Of a stretch of 64,000 nucleotides of DNA, positions 53,534-61,725 are shown one piece after another; positions within the stretch are counted from its first letter, which is position 1, and every line of letters starts with the position of its first letter. Made by a program: the position numbers and the translations under genes. Origin of the DNA: Bacteroidaceae bacterium (lineage in GTDB: Bacteria; Bacteroidota; Bacteroidia; Bacteroidales; Bacteroidaceae); the NCBI GenBank assembly GCA_016286165.1, contig JAEESE010000016.1, forward strand, positions 1 through 64,000, in the 5' to 3' direction. Under the pieces are notes generated by a model that saw only the letters and a program-made list of their open reading frames with translations, made no database searches and was not told where the DNA came from.

Positions 53534-54397
53534 TTAACTGAAAATGATGGTTTTATTCTTGTAAGTAAGAATCTTCCGTTCTATGTGTTTGCTTACTGCT
53601 CTTGAGAGGACGATTTTCTCCAAGTCCTTGCCCTTGTTGGCCAGGCTCTCGGGGGTGTCCTTGTGGCTGATACGCGTCACATCCTGTTCGATGATGGGAC
53701 CAGCATCAAGGTCTGCCGTCACGTAGTGACTGGTGGCACCGATGATTTTCACACCACGCTCCCACGCCTGATGATAAGGCTTAGCGCCCACAAAGGCAGG
53801 CAGGAAAGAGTGGTGTATATTAATAATGTGGTGTGGATAGCGTGCTATCATGTCGTCGCTGATGATCTGCATGTAACGTGCCAGAACAATGAACGTCACG
53901 CGTTCGCGCTCCAGCAGTTCCTTCTCGGCAGCTTCCACCTCGGCCTTGTTCGAGTGGTCCTTATTGATAGACCTTACATAATAAGGTATGCTAAACTGCT
54001 CGGCCACGAAGCGCAAGTCCTCGTGGTTGCTCACAATGCAGGGAATGTCCACATTCCATTCGCCCGCCTTGTAGCGCGCCAAGAGATCATAGAGGCAGTG
54101 GCTCATCTTGCTTACGAAGATAGCCATACGGGGACGCTCATCGGAGAAATACAGATTGAAAGTCATCTGATAACGAGGAGCGTAGAGGGTGGAAAGGTAT
54201 TCGCTGATTTTCTCGCGGGGGATGCGGAAGCAATCCAATTGCCACTCAATGCGCATGAAGAACATACTGTCCTCACGATCAACATACTGATCCAAATAGA
54301 TGATATTGCCCTGATTATCGGTGATGAATTTAGTCACCTCGGAAATGATTCCAGGCTGATCGGGACAGTGTAGCAACAAGATGGCGCTTGCTTCCAT
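53534..54397 (-). CDS. purU: Formyltetrahydrofolate deformylase
   Basis: A 287-aa cytosolic enzyme that hydrolyses 10-formyl-tetrahydrofolate to formate and tetrahydrofolate. An N-terminal ACT domain (ILLLHCPDQPGIISEVTKF) precedes a formyltransferase fold with NIHHSFLPAFVGAKPYHQAW, GVKIIGATSHYVTADLDAG and PIIEQDVTRISH; the His and Asp of these blocks are the family's catalytic residues. The ATG at 54395-54397 is used, not the TTG 6 nt upstream. It leads an operon with carB. Confidence 0.94.
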   Translation of the reverse strand: MEASAILLLHCPDQPGIISEVTKFITDNQGNIIYLDQYVDREDSMFFMRIEWQLDCFRIPREKISEYLSTLYAPRYQMTFNLYFSDERPRMAIFVSKMSHCLYDLLARYKAGEWNVDIPCIVSNHEDLRFVAEQFSIPYYVRSINKDHSNKAEVEAAEKELLERERVTFIVLARYMQIISDDMIARYPHHIINIHHSFLPAFVGAKPYHQAWERGVKIIGATSHYVTADLDAGPIIEQDVTRISHKDTPESLANKGKDLEKIVLSRAVSKHIERKILTYKNKTIIFS

Positions 54398-54425
54398 AGG
54401 CAATTGATTGTTTGCTTCTGGGCTG

Positions 54426-54433
54426 CAAATTTA
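54426..54433 (-). promoter_or_regulatory. -7 box of purU-carB
   Basis: The minus strand reads TAAATTTG then CAGCC, 29 nt before the purU ATG. It is back to back with the mutS2 promoter. Confidence 0.6.
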
Positions 54434-54528
54434 GTAAAAAAACGAGAGATTCACGATTAAAGTTTAAAGTTTTTGTTTCGTTTGCTTTCTTTTCTTGATA
54501 TATTTCGCCTCATTTGCAATCTTTTTGC

Positions 54529-54536
54529 TACCTTTG
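54529..54536 (+). promoter_or_regulatory. -7 box of mutS2
   Basis: TACCTTTG followed by CAG lies 53 nt before the mutS2 ATG. Confidence 0.7.
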
Positions 54537-54588
54537 CAGACCAAAAACATTCTACATTAAGCTTAAAACATTAAACTTTGAACTCTAA

Positions 54589-57237
54589 ATGGTATATCCT
54601 GATAAGTTTGAAGAGAAAATAGGGATGAAGGAGATCCGCGCCATGTTGCGCGGCCACTGCCTTAGTGCGCTGGGCGAGCAGCGCGTTGATGAGATGGCGT
54701 TCACCGCCGATGCTACCCTCTTACAGGAACTGCACCAGCAGATAGGCGAGTTCGTGCGTATGGAGGAAGAGGCCGATGGCCTGCCCGACAGCGGCTTCTA
54801 TGACCTCCGCCCCACCCTTCAACACATCCGCATCGAAGGAACATATATCGAAGTGGATGAGATGTTTGCGCTGCAAAGGGCGTTGGAATGCATTCAAGGG
54901 ATAAGAAAAGTAATAGCGGAACCAGCCCCGGACTCCCCCCCCGCCCTTCCTGTTCGGGAGGGAGCAATTACCGAACAAGAATGGCTGTCATCGCAAAAAA
55001 GTGTGCCATACCCCGCTCTCGCACGCCTTGTCTATTCTCGATTTCCATTACATGCCGCTCCCTCCCTCACAGGGAGGACAGGGGGTGGGTCTGCTCTTCA
55101 TCTCTTACGTCGCATCTCCCAAATCCTCGACAAATTCGGGCACGTGAAAGATTCAGCATCATCGGAGCTGGCGCGGATTCGTCGCGAGCTGGCAAGCGCC
55201 GAAGGCAGCGTGAGCCGCGTGCTGAACAATATATTAAGGAACGCGCAGGCGGAAGGAACGGTGGCACAGGACGTGGCTCCCACGATGCGCGACGGACGAT
55301 TGGTCATCCCTGTGGCACCTGCCCTGAAACGTAAAATCAAGGGTATAGTACACGACGAGAGCGCCACTGGAAAGACGGTGTTCATAGAGCCGCAGGAAGT
55401 AGTCGAGGCTAACAACCGTATCCGTGAACTCGAGGGCGAGGAGAAGCGCGAAATCTTGCGCATCCTGCGCGAGTTCACCGATGAGGTTCGACCGATGGTG
55501 CCACAACTTTTAGACAGCTTCGAGATGCTTGCCGACGTAGAGTTCGTGCGGGCTAAAGCACACTTTGCCAAACAGATAGAGGCGTTCACCACGACGCAGC
55601 CACAGATAGCTAAGCACCCGCTCATCGACTGGACACTGGCCGTGCACCCACTGCTTCGTCGCTCACTGGAGAAGCACGGACGCAAGGTCGTGCCCCTGGA
55701 AATCGAGCTGACGCGTCGCCAGCGCATCCTGCTCATCTCTGGCCCCAATGCCGGTGGCAAAAGCGTGTGCCTGAAGACGGTGGGACTGCTGCAATACATG
55801 TTTCAATGCGGACTGCCCATCACCGTAGGCGAGCGTTCGCAGTTGGGCATTTTTGAACACATCATGATTGACATAGGCGACGAGCAGAGCATTGAAGATG
55901 AACTTTCAACCTATAGTTCTCACCTGCTGAATATGAAGCAGATGATGCGCCACGCCGACCCTGCCACGCTGCTGCTCATCGACGAGTTCGGCGGCGGGAC
56001 GGAACCTCAAATCGGAGGTGCTATGGCCGAGGCCGTGATGAAGCGTTTCGTGGAGCGCGGAGCCTTCGGCATCATCACCACTCACTACCAGAACCTCAAA
56101 CATTTTGCCGAGGAAACGGAGGGAGTTGTCAATGGCGCCATGCTCTATGACCGCCACCTGATGCAGCCGCTGTTCCAGCTACAGATCGGCCAGCCCGGCT
56201 CAAGCTTCGCCGTAGAGATAGCTCGCAAGATTGGCATCCCAGAAGATGTCATCGCCGACGCCTCGGACATCGTTGGCCGCGACTACATTAACGCCGACAA
56301 ATGGCTGCAGGATATTGTGCGCGACCGCCGTTATTGGCAGCAGAAACGCGAGAACATCCATAGCCGCGAGAAGCAGATGGAGCAGACCATAGCCAAATAC
56401 GAAGAAGAGATTGCCGAACTACAACGCAAGCGTAAGGAAATCATCCGTAAGGCGAAGGACGAAGCCGAACAACTGCTGCTCGACTCCAATGCTCGCATCG
56501 AACGCACTATCCGCGAGATACGCGAGTCACAGGCCGAGAAGGAAGAGACGCGCCGCGTTCGCCAGCAACTCGAGGACTTCCGCATCAAAGAAGTTGAAAA
56601 CCGCGAGGGACTGGGCGACGAGGAGATAGAGCGCAAGATGGATAAGATCAGGAGGAGGCAGGAACGAAAAAGGACTTTAGGGAGGGAACAATCACCTTCG
56701 AACATCAGCGGACAGCCATATAGCAGCTCTACACATTCCACTCCTTCTCTAGGGAGGGCGGTGGGAGAGTCCGGGCTGGAGCCCGTCTATGTCCGCCTCA
56801 AAGGCCAGACCTCCGTGGGTCGACTCCTTTCAGTTGACGGCAAGAACGCCACGGTGCTATTCGGCCAAATGAAGACGACGGTGAAGATTGATAGGCTGGT
56901 GCCGGCACAGGAGCCTCAAAAACAGGAGTCACCTACGGGCGCCACCTTTGTCAGCCGCGATACCCAGAACCTCATGCGCGAGAAGTCATTGAATTTCAAG
57001 CAAGACATTGATGTACGAGGCATGCGGGGTGATGAAGCTCTCAACGCAATAACACATTACATCGACGATGCTATCCAAGTTGGCGTGGACCGCGTGCGCA
57101 TCCTCCACGGCACCGGCACCGGAGCCCTACGTCAGATAATACGTCAGTACCTGCGTACCATTCCCGCCGTGCGTGATGCCCGCGACGAGCACGTTCAGTT
57201 TGGCGGCGCCGGCATCACGATTGTCGATTTCAATTAG
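54589..57237 (+). CDS. mutS2: MutS2 endonuclease/ATPase with inserted linkers
   Basis: An 882-aa MutS2, longer than the usual 780-830. After core and clamp helices (KDSASSELARIRREL at about residue 190; FIEPQEVVEANNRIRELEGE at about 265) comes the ATPase: Walker A ISGPNAGGKSVCLKTVG (about 385) and Walker B LLLIDEFGGGTEPQIGGAM (about 465). A coiled-coil, a KOW-like segment and the C-terminal Smr nuclease domain (DVRGMRGDEALNAITHYIDD, LHGTGTGALRQIIRQYL) follow. MutS2 acts in recombination control or ribosome-collision rescue. GC-rich palindromic elements insert Pro/Gly/Ser-rich loops at residues about 111-168 and about 694-728. Confidence 0.95.
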   Translation: MVYPDKFEEKIGMKEIRAMLRGHCLSALGEQRVDEMAFTADATLLQELHQQIGEFVRMEEEADGLPDSGFYDLRPTLQHIRIEGTYIEVDEMFALQRALECIQGIRKVIAEPAPDSPPALPVREGAITEQEWLSSQKSVPYPALARLVYSRFPLHAAPSLTGRTGGGSALHLLRRISQILDKFGHVKDSASSELARIRRELASAEGSVSRVLNNILRNAQAEGTVAQDVAPTMRDGRLVIPVAPALKRKIKGIVHDESATGKTVFIEPQEVVEANNRIRELEGEEKREILRILREFTDEVRPMVPQLLDSFEMLADVEFVRAKAHFAKQIEAFTTTQPQIAKHPLIDWTLAVHPLLRRSLEKHGRKVVPLEIELTRRQRILLISGPNAGGKSVCLKTVGLLQYMFQCGLPITVGERSQLGIFEHIMIDIGDEQSIEDELSTYSSHLLNMKQMMRHADPATLLLIDEFGGGTEPQIGGAMAEAVMKRFVERGAFGIITTHYQNLKHFAEETEGVVNGAMLYDRHLMQPLFQLQIGQPGSSFAVEIARKIGIPEDVIADASDIVGRDYINADKWLQDIVRDRRYWQQKRENIHSREKQMEQTIAKYEEEIAELQRKRKEIIRKAKDEAEQLLLDSNARIERTIREIRESQAEKEETRRVRQQLEDFRIKEVENREGLGDEEIERKMDKIRRRQERKRTLGREQSPSNISGQPYSSSTHSTPSLGRAVGESGLEPVYVRLKGQTSVGRLLSVDGKNATVLFGQMKTTVKIDRLVPAQEPQKQESPTGATFVSRDTQNLMREKSLNFKQDIDVRGMRGDEALNAITHYIDDAIQVGVDRVRILHGTGTGALRQIIRQYLRTIPAVRDARDEHVQFGGAGITIVDFN
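54919..55092. repeat. GC-rich palindromic element(s) in frame in mutS2, N-terminal region
   Basis: The left arm starts GAACCAGCCCCGGACTCCCC and ends CGGGAGGGAGC. The right arm has GCTCCCTCCCTCACAGGG and ends GGGGGTGGGTCT. The arms are nearly reverse complements, and the outer ends match those of the pspC element. The total span is 174 bp, a multiple of three. About 90 bp between the arms codes residues that look partly native to MutS2 (VPYPALARLV), so these may be two half-elements. Confidence 0.7.
56672..56772. repeat. Palindromic element in frame in mutS2, linker before the KOW-like segment
   Basis: The left end is GGACTTTAGGGAGGGAAC; the right end is TCTAGGGAGGGCGGTGGG then AGAGTCC. The GGACT/AGTCC ends are inverted. 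The interior codes a Ser/Thr/Pro-rich stretch (SNISGQPYSSSTHSTPS). The frame stays open. Confidence 0.6.
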
Positions 57238-57240
57238 GTC

Positions 57241-57521
57241 ATTCGTGGAAGTCATTTGAACACCTTATCGACTTCCGGGATAAAAATGAAAAAAGTAGGG
57301 TGGGATGTAATATTTCGGCTTACTCCACCCCAACATGGACTGAAGCCATATTGAAGGGAACGAAAGCGTTGACCGGACAAATGACTATAGCGAACAAGGA
57401 GGCTGTTGACGGGCAAGAGATAATGACCCTGGAACTGAACGACTTCAAGTTCGACGCTATCGACCACTCATGCGTTTATTCTGTGAATGGAACGATTGAT
57501 TTCCCTTTATACTCCAATTAA
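57241..57521 (+). pseudogene. Possible gene remnant downstream of mutS2
   Basis: An open frame without a good start codon (first GTG at 57300) runs to the stop at 57519-57521. It codes a protein-like ending: TWTEAILKGTKALTGQMTIA, then GQEIMTLELNDFKFDAIDHS and NGTIDFPLYSN. Amino-acid use looks natural, but there is no promoter or signal sequence. It could be the 3' end of a decayed secreted protein gene. I do not recognise a family. The remaining gap to 57599 is AT-rich and otherwise empty. Confidence 0.35.
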
Positions 57522-57599
57522 TTCTCAATAAGACGTAATCATTAAGCCACTATATTCGAAAAAAAATCTTTTATAACAGCTTAATTGAAAAAAATGTCG

Positions 57600-57607
57600 T
57601 ACCTTTG
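57600..57607 (+). promoter_or_regulatory. -7 box of the DUF4199/GT2 operon
   Basis: TACCTTTG followed by CGGCC lies 26 nt before the ATG. Confidence 0.7.
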
Positions 57608-57632
57608 CGGCCGATATTAATGTACCCGCGCA

Positions 57633-58187
57633 ATGGACGACAAGAAAACCACCTTTTCCGATAGCCGGCAGACACGTGCTTACGCAGCCTATTATGGGTT
57701 GTGGGTAGGCTTGTGTTGGGCGGCCAGCTTTGCCCTGTCGATGTATGCCTTGACTCACCCCAGCGTGGGTAGCCTCGGCCTCATCTTAGGGCTTTGCTCT
57801 TTGCCGCTTGGCGTATGGCTTATGCGCGGCTTTCGCCAGACTATAGCACCTCTGCCGCTCCGACGGGCATGGCACATGGCATGGATGATGTTCCTCGGCG
57901 CAGCTTTGATTTGCACGGCAACGCAATTCGTCTATTTCGCTTACTTCGACGGCGGACAGTTTGTGCGTTCCTATGGTGAGATGTTCCAGCAACCCGAGCT
58001 GCATGATATGATGCAGCAGATGATGCCCGGGCAGGATATCGACACCATGATGAACGAGGCGCTGACGGCTTTCAGCACTACCCCACCCTCGCAACTCGCG
58101 TTGCAGTTCCTGTTCTGGAATGTGTTGCTGGCCACCTTCTTCGCATTCCCCACCGCCCTCTTCTCATTCTCAAGGGATTTGCCCTAA
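57633..58187 (+). CDS. DUF4199 membrane protein
   Basis: A 184-aa protein with four predicted membrane helices: YYGLWVGLCWAASFALSMYA, VGSLGLILGLCSLPLGVWLM, MAWMMFLGAALICTATQFVY and FLFWNVLLATFFAFPTALFS. A Met/Gln-rich soluble loop (HDMMQQMMPGQDIDTMMNEA) lies before the last helix. DUF4199 genes commonly precede a family 2 glycosyltransferase in Bacteroidales, as here. Function unknown; it may assist lipid-linked sugar handling. Confidence 0.85.
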   Translation: MDDKKTTFSDSRQTRAYAAYYGLWVGLCWAASFALSMYALTHPSVGSLGLILGLCSLPLGVWLMRGFRQTIAPLPLRRAWHMAWMMFLGAALICTATQFVYFAYFDGGQFVRSYGEMFQQPELHDMMQQMMPGQDIDTMMNEALTAFSTTPPSQLALQFLFWNVLLATFFAFPTALFSFSRDLP

Positions 58188-58236
58188 ACATTAAAACTAT
58201 AAACGTTAAACGACACACGTTAAACGACAAACAAGA

Positions 58237-59187
58237 ATGGATATCTCAGTAATTGTTCCGCTCTTCAACGAAGCCGAATCGCTGCCCGAACTGCACGCCT
58301 GGATTAAGCGCGTGATGGACGAGCATGGCTTCACCTATGAAATAATCTTCGTCAACGACGGCTCAACCGATACTTCGTGGCAGGTAATCGAAGGCCTTGC
58401 CGCCGAGAATAAAGAAGTGAAAGGCATCTGCTTCCGTCGTAACTACGGCAAGAGCCCTGCTCTCTTCTGCGGTTTCCGCAAGGCCGAGGGAGATGTGGTA
58501 ATAACCATGGACGCCGACCTGCAAGACTCGCCCGACGAGATTCCCGAACTGCGCCGCAAGATTGTCGAGGATGGCTACGACCTCGTCAGCGGCTACAAGC
58601 AGAAGCGCTACGATCCGCTGTCGAAGACCATTCCCACCAAACTCTTCAATGCCACGGCAAGAGCCGTAAGCGGTATCAAGAACCTGCACGACTTCAACTG
58701 CGGCCTTAAGGCTTACCGCCGTGATGTGGTCAAGAATATCGAGGTTTACGGAGAAATGCACCGCTATATTCCCTACCTCGCCAAGAATGCCGGTTTCGAT
58801 AAGATAGGCGAGCAGGTGGTGCACCATCAGGCACGCAAGTACGGCAAGACCAAGTTCGGCCTCGACCGTTTCGTCAACGGCTACCTGGACCTCATGACGC
58901 TGTGGTTCCTGAGCAAGTTCGGCAAGAAGCCTATGCACGTGTTCGGCCTTTGGGGTACGCTGATGTTCTTCATCGGTTTCATCGCCGTCATCGTAGTAGG
59001 CGCCTCCAAGCTATATGCCTTGTCCAAAGGTATTCCTGCACGCTTGGTTACCGACTCGCCTTATTTCTACATCGCACTTACGATGATGCTCCTCGGCACA
59101 CAGCTCTTCGTAGCCGGTTTCCTTGGCGACCTCATCAGCCGCAACAGCGAGCAGCGCAACGATTATCAGATTTCCAAGGAGATTTAA
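58237..59187 (+). CDS. Family 2 glycosyltransferase (DPM1/GtrB-like)
   Basis: A 316-aa membrane glycosyltransferase. The GT-A domain (about 1-225) has ISVIVPLFNEAESLPELHAW, EIIFVNDGSTDTSWQVIEGL, GDVVITMDADLQDSPDEIPE with the DxD-type metal site, and the acceptor region DFNCGLKAYRRDVVKNIEVY. Two C-terminal helices follow (about 235-260 and 275-305). Enzymes of this group transfer a sugar from a nucleotide donor to polyprenyl phosphate on the cytosolic face. The sugar is not predictable. The gene is co-transcribed with the DUF4199 gene. Confidence 0.92.
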   Translation: MDISVIVPLFNEAESLPELHAWIKRVMDEHGFTYEIIFVNDGSTDTSWQVIEGLAAENKEVKGICFRRNYGKSPALFCGFRKAEGDVVITMDADLQDSPDEIPELRRKIVEDGYDLVSGYKQKRYDPLSKTIPTKLFNATARAVSGIKNLHDFNCGLKAYRRDVVKNIEVYGEMHRYIPYLAKNAGFDKIGEQVVHHQARKYGKTKFGLDRFVNGYLDLMTLWFLSKFGKKPMHVFGLWGTLMFFIGFIAVIVVGASKLYALSKGIPARLVTDSPYFYIALTMMLLGTQLFVAGFLGDLISRNSEQRNDYQISKEI

Positions 59188-59200
59188 ACATCCACGCAGA

Positions 59201-59740
59201 ATGAGTTTCAAACTTACATCACATAGTCTGTCGCCCTCCTTAGCGGGAGTGCTTTGGCTGTGTGTTTGCTGTTTGCTATTCGCCAGTTGCGACAATGTCT
59301 CATGCCCGCTCAACAACACAGTGGAGAGCGTCTACGGTTTCTACGCCGCTAATTACGACGACGCGGGTGATCTGATAACAGGCAGAGCCGTAAGCGTGGG
59401 CGACACCATCACTGTCACTGCCCTCGGCCCTGATACCGTGCTCGCCAACAAACTCGTCAACAAGAACAGTGTATCTCTGCCCGTAAGCTTCTTCAATGAC
59501 GAAGATGTGTTTGTGTTTCGGTTTGCCGACCAAGAACAACGCATAGCCCACGACACCATTAGGGTGACGAAGACCAACCTGCGCCATTGGGACGATCCTT
59601 CGTGCCCTGTGCACATGTGGCACACCATAACATCAGTGCGCTATACGCACAACCTCATCGACACTCTTATCATCACCAACCCAACCGTCAACTACGATGG
59701 CCTCGAGAACATTCAGATATATTTCCGCACTGCTTCTTAG
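59201..59740 (+). CDS. DUF6452-type lipoprotein
   Basis: A 179-aa lipoprotein. The ATG at 59201 (MSFKLTSHSLSP) lies 14 bp after the glycosyltransferase gene; the signal ends LLFASC (Cys near residue 30). The mature part has CPLNNTVESVYGFYAANYDD, DTITVTALGPDTVLANKLVN and HTITSVRYTHNLIDTLIITN. It looks like the DUF6452 family, which is found next to DUF6048 genes in Bacteroidales. Function unknown; the C-terminus overlaps the next gene by 44 bp. Confidence 0.75.
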   Translation: MSFKLTSHSLSPSLAGVLWLCVCCLLFASCDNVSCPLNNTVESVYGFYAANYDDAGDLITGRAVSVGDTITVTALGPDTVLANKLVNKNSVSLPVSFFNDEDVFVFRFADQEQRIAHDTIRVTKTNLRHWDDPSCPVHMWHTITSVRYTHNLIDTLIITNPTVNYDGLENIQIYFRTAS

Positions 59741-60449
59741 CCTTGCCATAAGCATAGCTGACGCACAGACGCCTGCTGATACCACGGCCGTGGAGCCGTC
59801 GGACAGCATTGTGACCGTGGGCGATTTGGTGAACAGCATTGCTGATAAAGTCAAAGGCAAGCACGAGAAGAAGATACACTTCATCAATGGTGCAGCCGTT
59901 GGCGCTGACATCGTGGGATGGGGCATGAAAGCATTAGGCTCTGATTGGCGGCACATGGAGGTGCTTGGTCGCATCAATATACTCGACAGATATTTCCCTA
60001 TTGCCGAACTCGGCATAGGCGAGGCCAACCACGAAGGGCGCGACCTGGAGAACCGCTTCAAAGTGCGTGCTCCTTATTTCCGCGTAGGTGCCGACTACAA
60101 CTTCAACAAGAAGCACAACGGCAACCGCATGACAGGCGGCTTGCGCTATGGTTTTTCGAAATACAACTACGACCTTTTCGTGGCAGAGCCTCTCACCGAC
60201 CCCATCTGGGGAGGTTCCGAAGAGCTTGACCTCACAGGGCGCGATGGCCGCTGCCACTGGTTAGAAGTAGTCTTCGGCCTCGAGACACGCGTGTGGACCA
60301 TCGTACACCTCGGTTGGGATATTCGTATTAAAGCCAAGCTCAGCCAGAAGAAAGCACCCGAAGGCCAGCCCTGGTACATCCCAGGCTACGGCAAGACAGA
60401 CGGAAGCACCTGCTGGGGCGGCTCCTTCAAGCTCTTGTTTGACATATAA
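59697..60449 (+). CDS. DUF6048-type outer-membrane protein
   Basis: A 250-aa protein with a signal peptide (to about residue 23, SIADAQ). A beta-strand-rich body follows with FINGAAVGADIVGWGMKALG, MEVLGRINILDRYFPIAELG, APYFRVGADYNFNKKHNGNR and TGGLRYGFSKYNYDLFVAEP. This is the pattern of the DUF6048 family, probably a small outer-membrane barrel. Its start lies inside the preceding DUF6452 gene (44-bp overlap), implying coupled expression and a shared complex. Confidence 0.78.
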   Translation: MASRTFRYISALLLSLAISIADAQTPADTTAVEPSDSIVTVGDLVNSIADKVKGKHEKKIHFINGAAVGADIVGWGMKALGSDWRHMEVLGRINILDRYFPIAELGIGEANHEGRDLENRFKVRAPYFRVGADYNFNKKHNGNRMTGGLRYGFSKYNYDLFVAEPLTDPIWGGSEELDLTGRDGRCHWLEVVFGLETRVWTIVHLGWDIRIKAKLSQKKAPEGQPWYIPGYGKTDGSTCWGGSFKLLFDI

Positions 60450-60544
60450 GTCCACACTCAAATAGTCCCTGCGAAGCCCCACCCTCAAATCCTCGCGCCC
60501 CTCAATTCCTCTCCTTCCCTTCAAATCGCTCCCAATCCTCCCCT

Positions 60545-60599
60545 CCCCGCAAATCGTCCCATCCCCGCAAATCGTCCCATCCCCCGCGAATCGTCCCGT
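60545..60599. repeat. Three 18-bp C-rich repeats before apbE
   Basis: CCCCGCAAATCGTCCCAT at 60545 and 60563, and a variant at 60581. Degenerate copies reach back to about 60480. A small hairpin (GTTGCCG-TTTTA-CGGCAAC, 60607-60625) follows. Confidence 0.8.
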
Positions 60600-60651
60600 C
60601 TTTTATGTTGCCGTTTTACGGCAACTCCCCACCTAATCCTTCCCTCCCCCA

Positions 60652-61719
60652 ATGACCGATCCCCTCAACCCCGTAGATTCAGATCAAAAGTTCGAGCCTT
60701 TAACGCCCGGAGACGCCCCCAAGAGTCAGTGGCGGCGCTGGCACCTGCCCGTGCTCGCCTTGCTGGCCATAGGCTCCTACCTAATCATACAGAAGCAGAA
60801 CGCCCCAGCTCCCTTCCAGCACGACGAAGGAGCTGTCTTCGGCACGTTCTACCACATCAGCTATCAGTCGCGCGAGAACCTCAAGACGGAAATCGAAGCC
60901 GAACTGCAAAAAGTGGACAACAGCCTCTCGATGTTCAATCAGCAGAGCACCCTAAGCCGTATAAACCAAGGCGACAGTTTGGCCACTGATTCATTGTTCC
61001 GCGAGGTGTTCAAGCTGGCCATGAGAGTGTCTGAGGCCACCAACGGAGCCTTCGACATCACTGTGGCGCCACTCGTTAATGCCTGGGGCTTCGGTTTCAA
61101 GAACCAAGCGCTACCCGACAGCGCCACCGTCGACAGCCTGCGTCAGCTCGTAGGTTGGCAACGCCTCAGTCTCGATGAGCAGGGGCTCTTGCACAAGGCC
61201 GATCCACGCATCGTGCTCGACTGCTCTGCCGTGGCCAAAGGGTTCGGTGTTGACGTAGTGGCAGATTTCTTACGCGCGCGGAACATTAATAATTTTATGG
61301 TGGAGATTGGAGGCGAAGTCGTCGTCAGTGGCAACAACACCAAAGGCAAGCCATGGCAAGTGGGCGTAAACAAACCCGTCGACGACCCTACAAGCACGTC
61401 TGCCGAGATTGACACGGTGCTTGCACTCACCGACCGCGCCATGGCCACCAGCGGCAACTATCGCAATTTCTACACCACCGAGGATGGTCGCCGTGTGGCT
61501 CACACCATCGACCCAGCCACCGGTTATCCCGTGCAGCACAACATCCTCAGCGCCACCGTTCTGGCGCCCACCTGTGCACAGGCCGACGCTTTTGCCACAG
61601 CCTTCATGGTCATGGGCCTTGACGGTGCAAAAGAAATCCTCCGGCATCACCCCGAGATAGAAGTCTATCTCATCTGTGATGAAGGAGGCAACAATAAGGT
61701 ATATTCCACAATAAAATAA
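60652..61719 (+). CDS. apbE: FAD:protein FMN transferase
   Basis: A 355-aa ApbE. It attaches FMN covalently to Thr in NqrB/NqrC- or RnfD/G-type proteins outside the cytosol. An N-terminal membrane anchor (LPVLALLAIGSYLIIQ, about residues 28-43) precedes the flavin domain. That domain has FGTFYHISYQS, SLSMFNQQSTLSRINQGD, FDITVAPLVNAWGFGFKNQA, VLDCSAVAKGFGVDVVADFL and MATSGNYRNFYTTEDGRRVA, followed by HTIDPATGYPV with the metal-binding Asp. The N-terminal tail before the helix is unusually long. It is convergent with fetB, 6 bp apart. Confidence 0.94.
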   Translation: MTDPLNPVDSDQKFEPLTPGDAPKSQWRRWHLPVLALLAIGSYLIIQKQNAPAPFQHDEGAVFGTFYHISYQSRENLKTEIEAELQKVDNSLSMFNQQSTLSRINQGDSLATDSLFREVFKLAMRVSEATNGAFDITVAPLVNAWGFGFKNQALPDSATVDSLRQLVGWQRLSLDEQGLLHKADPRIVLDCSAVAKGFGVDVVADFLRARNINNFMVEIGGEVVVSGNNTKGKPWQVGVNKPVDDPTSTSAEIDTVLALTDRAMATSGNYRNFYTTEDGRRVAHTIDPATGYPVQHNILSATVLAPTCAQADAFATAFMVMGLDGAKEILRHHPEIEVYLICDEGGNNKVYSTIK

Positions 61720-61725
61720 CCTTGT

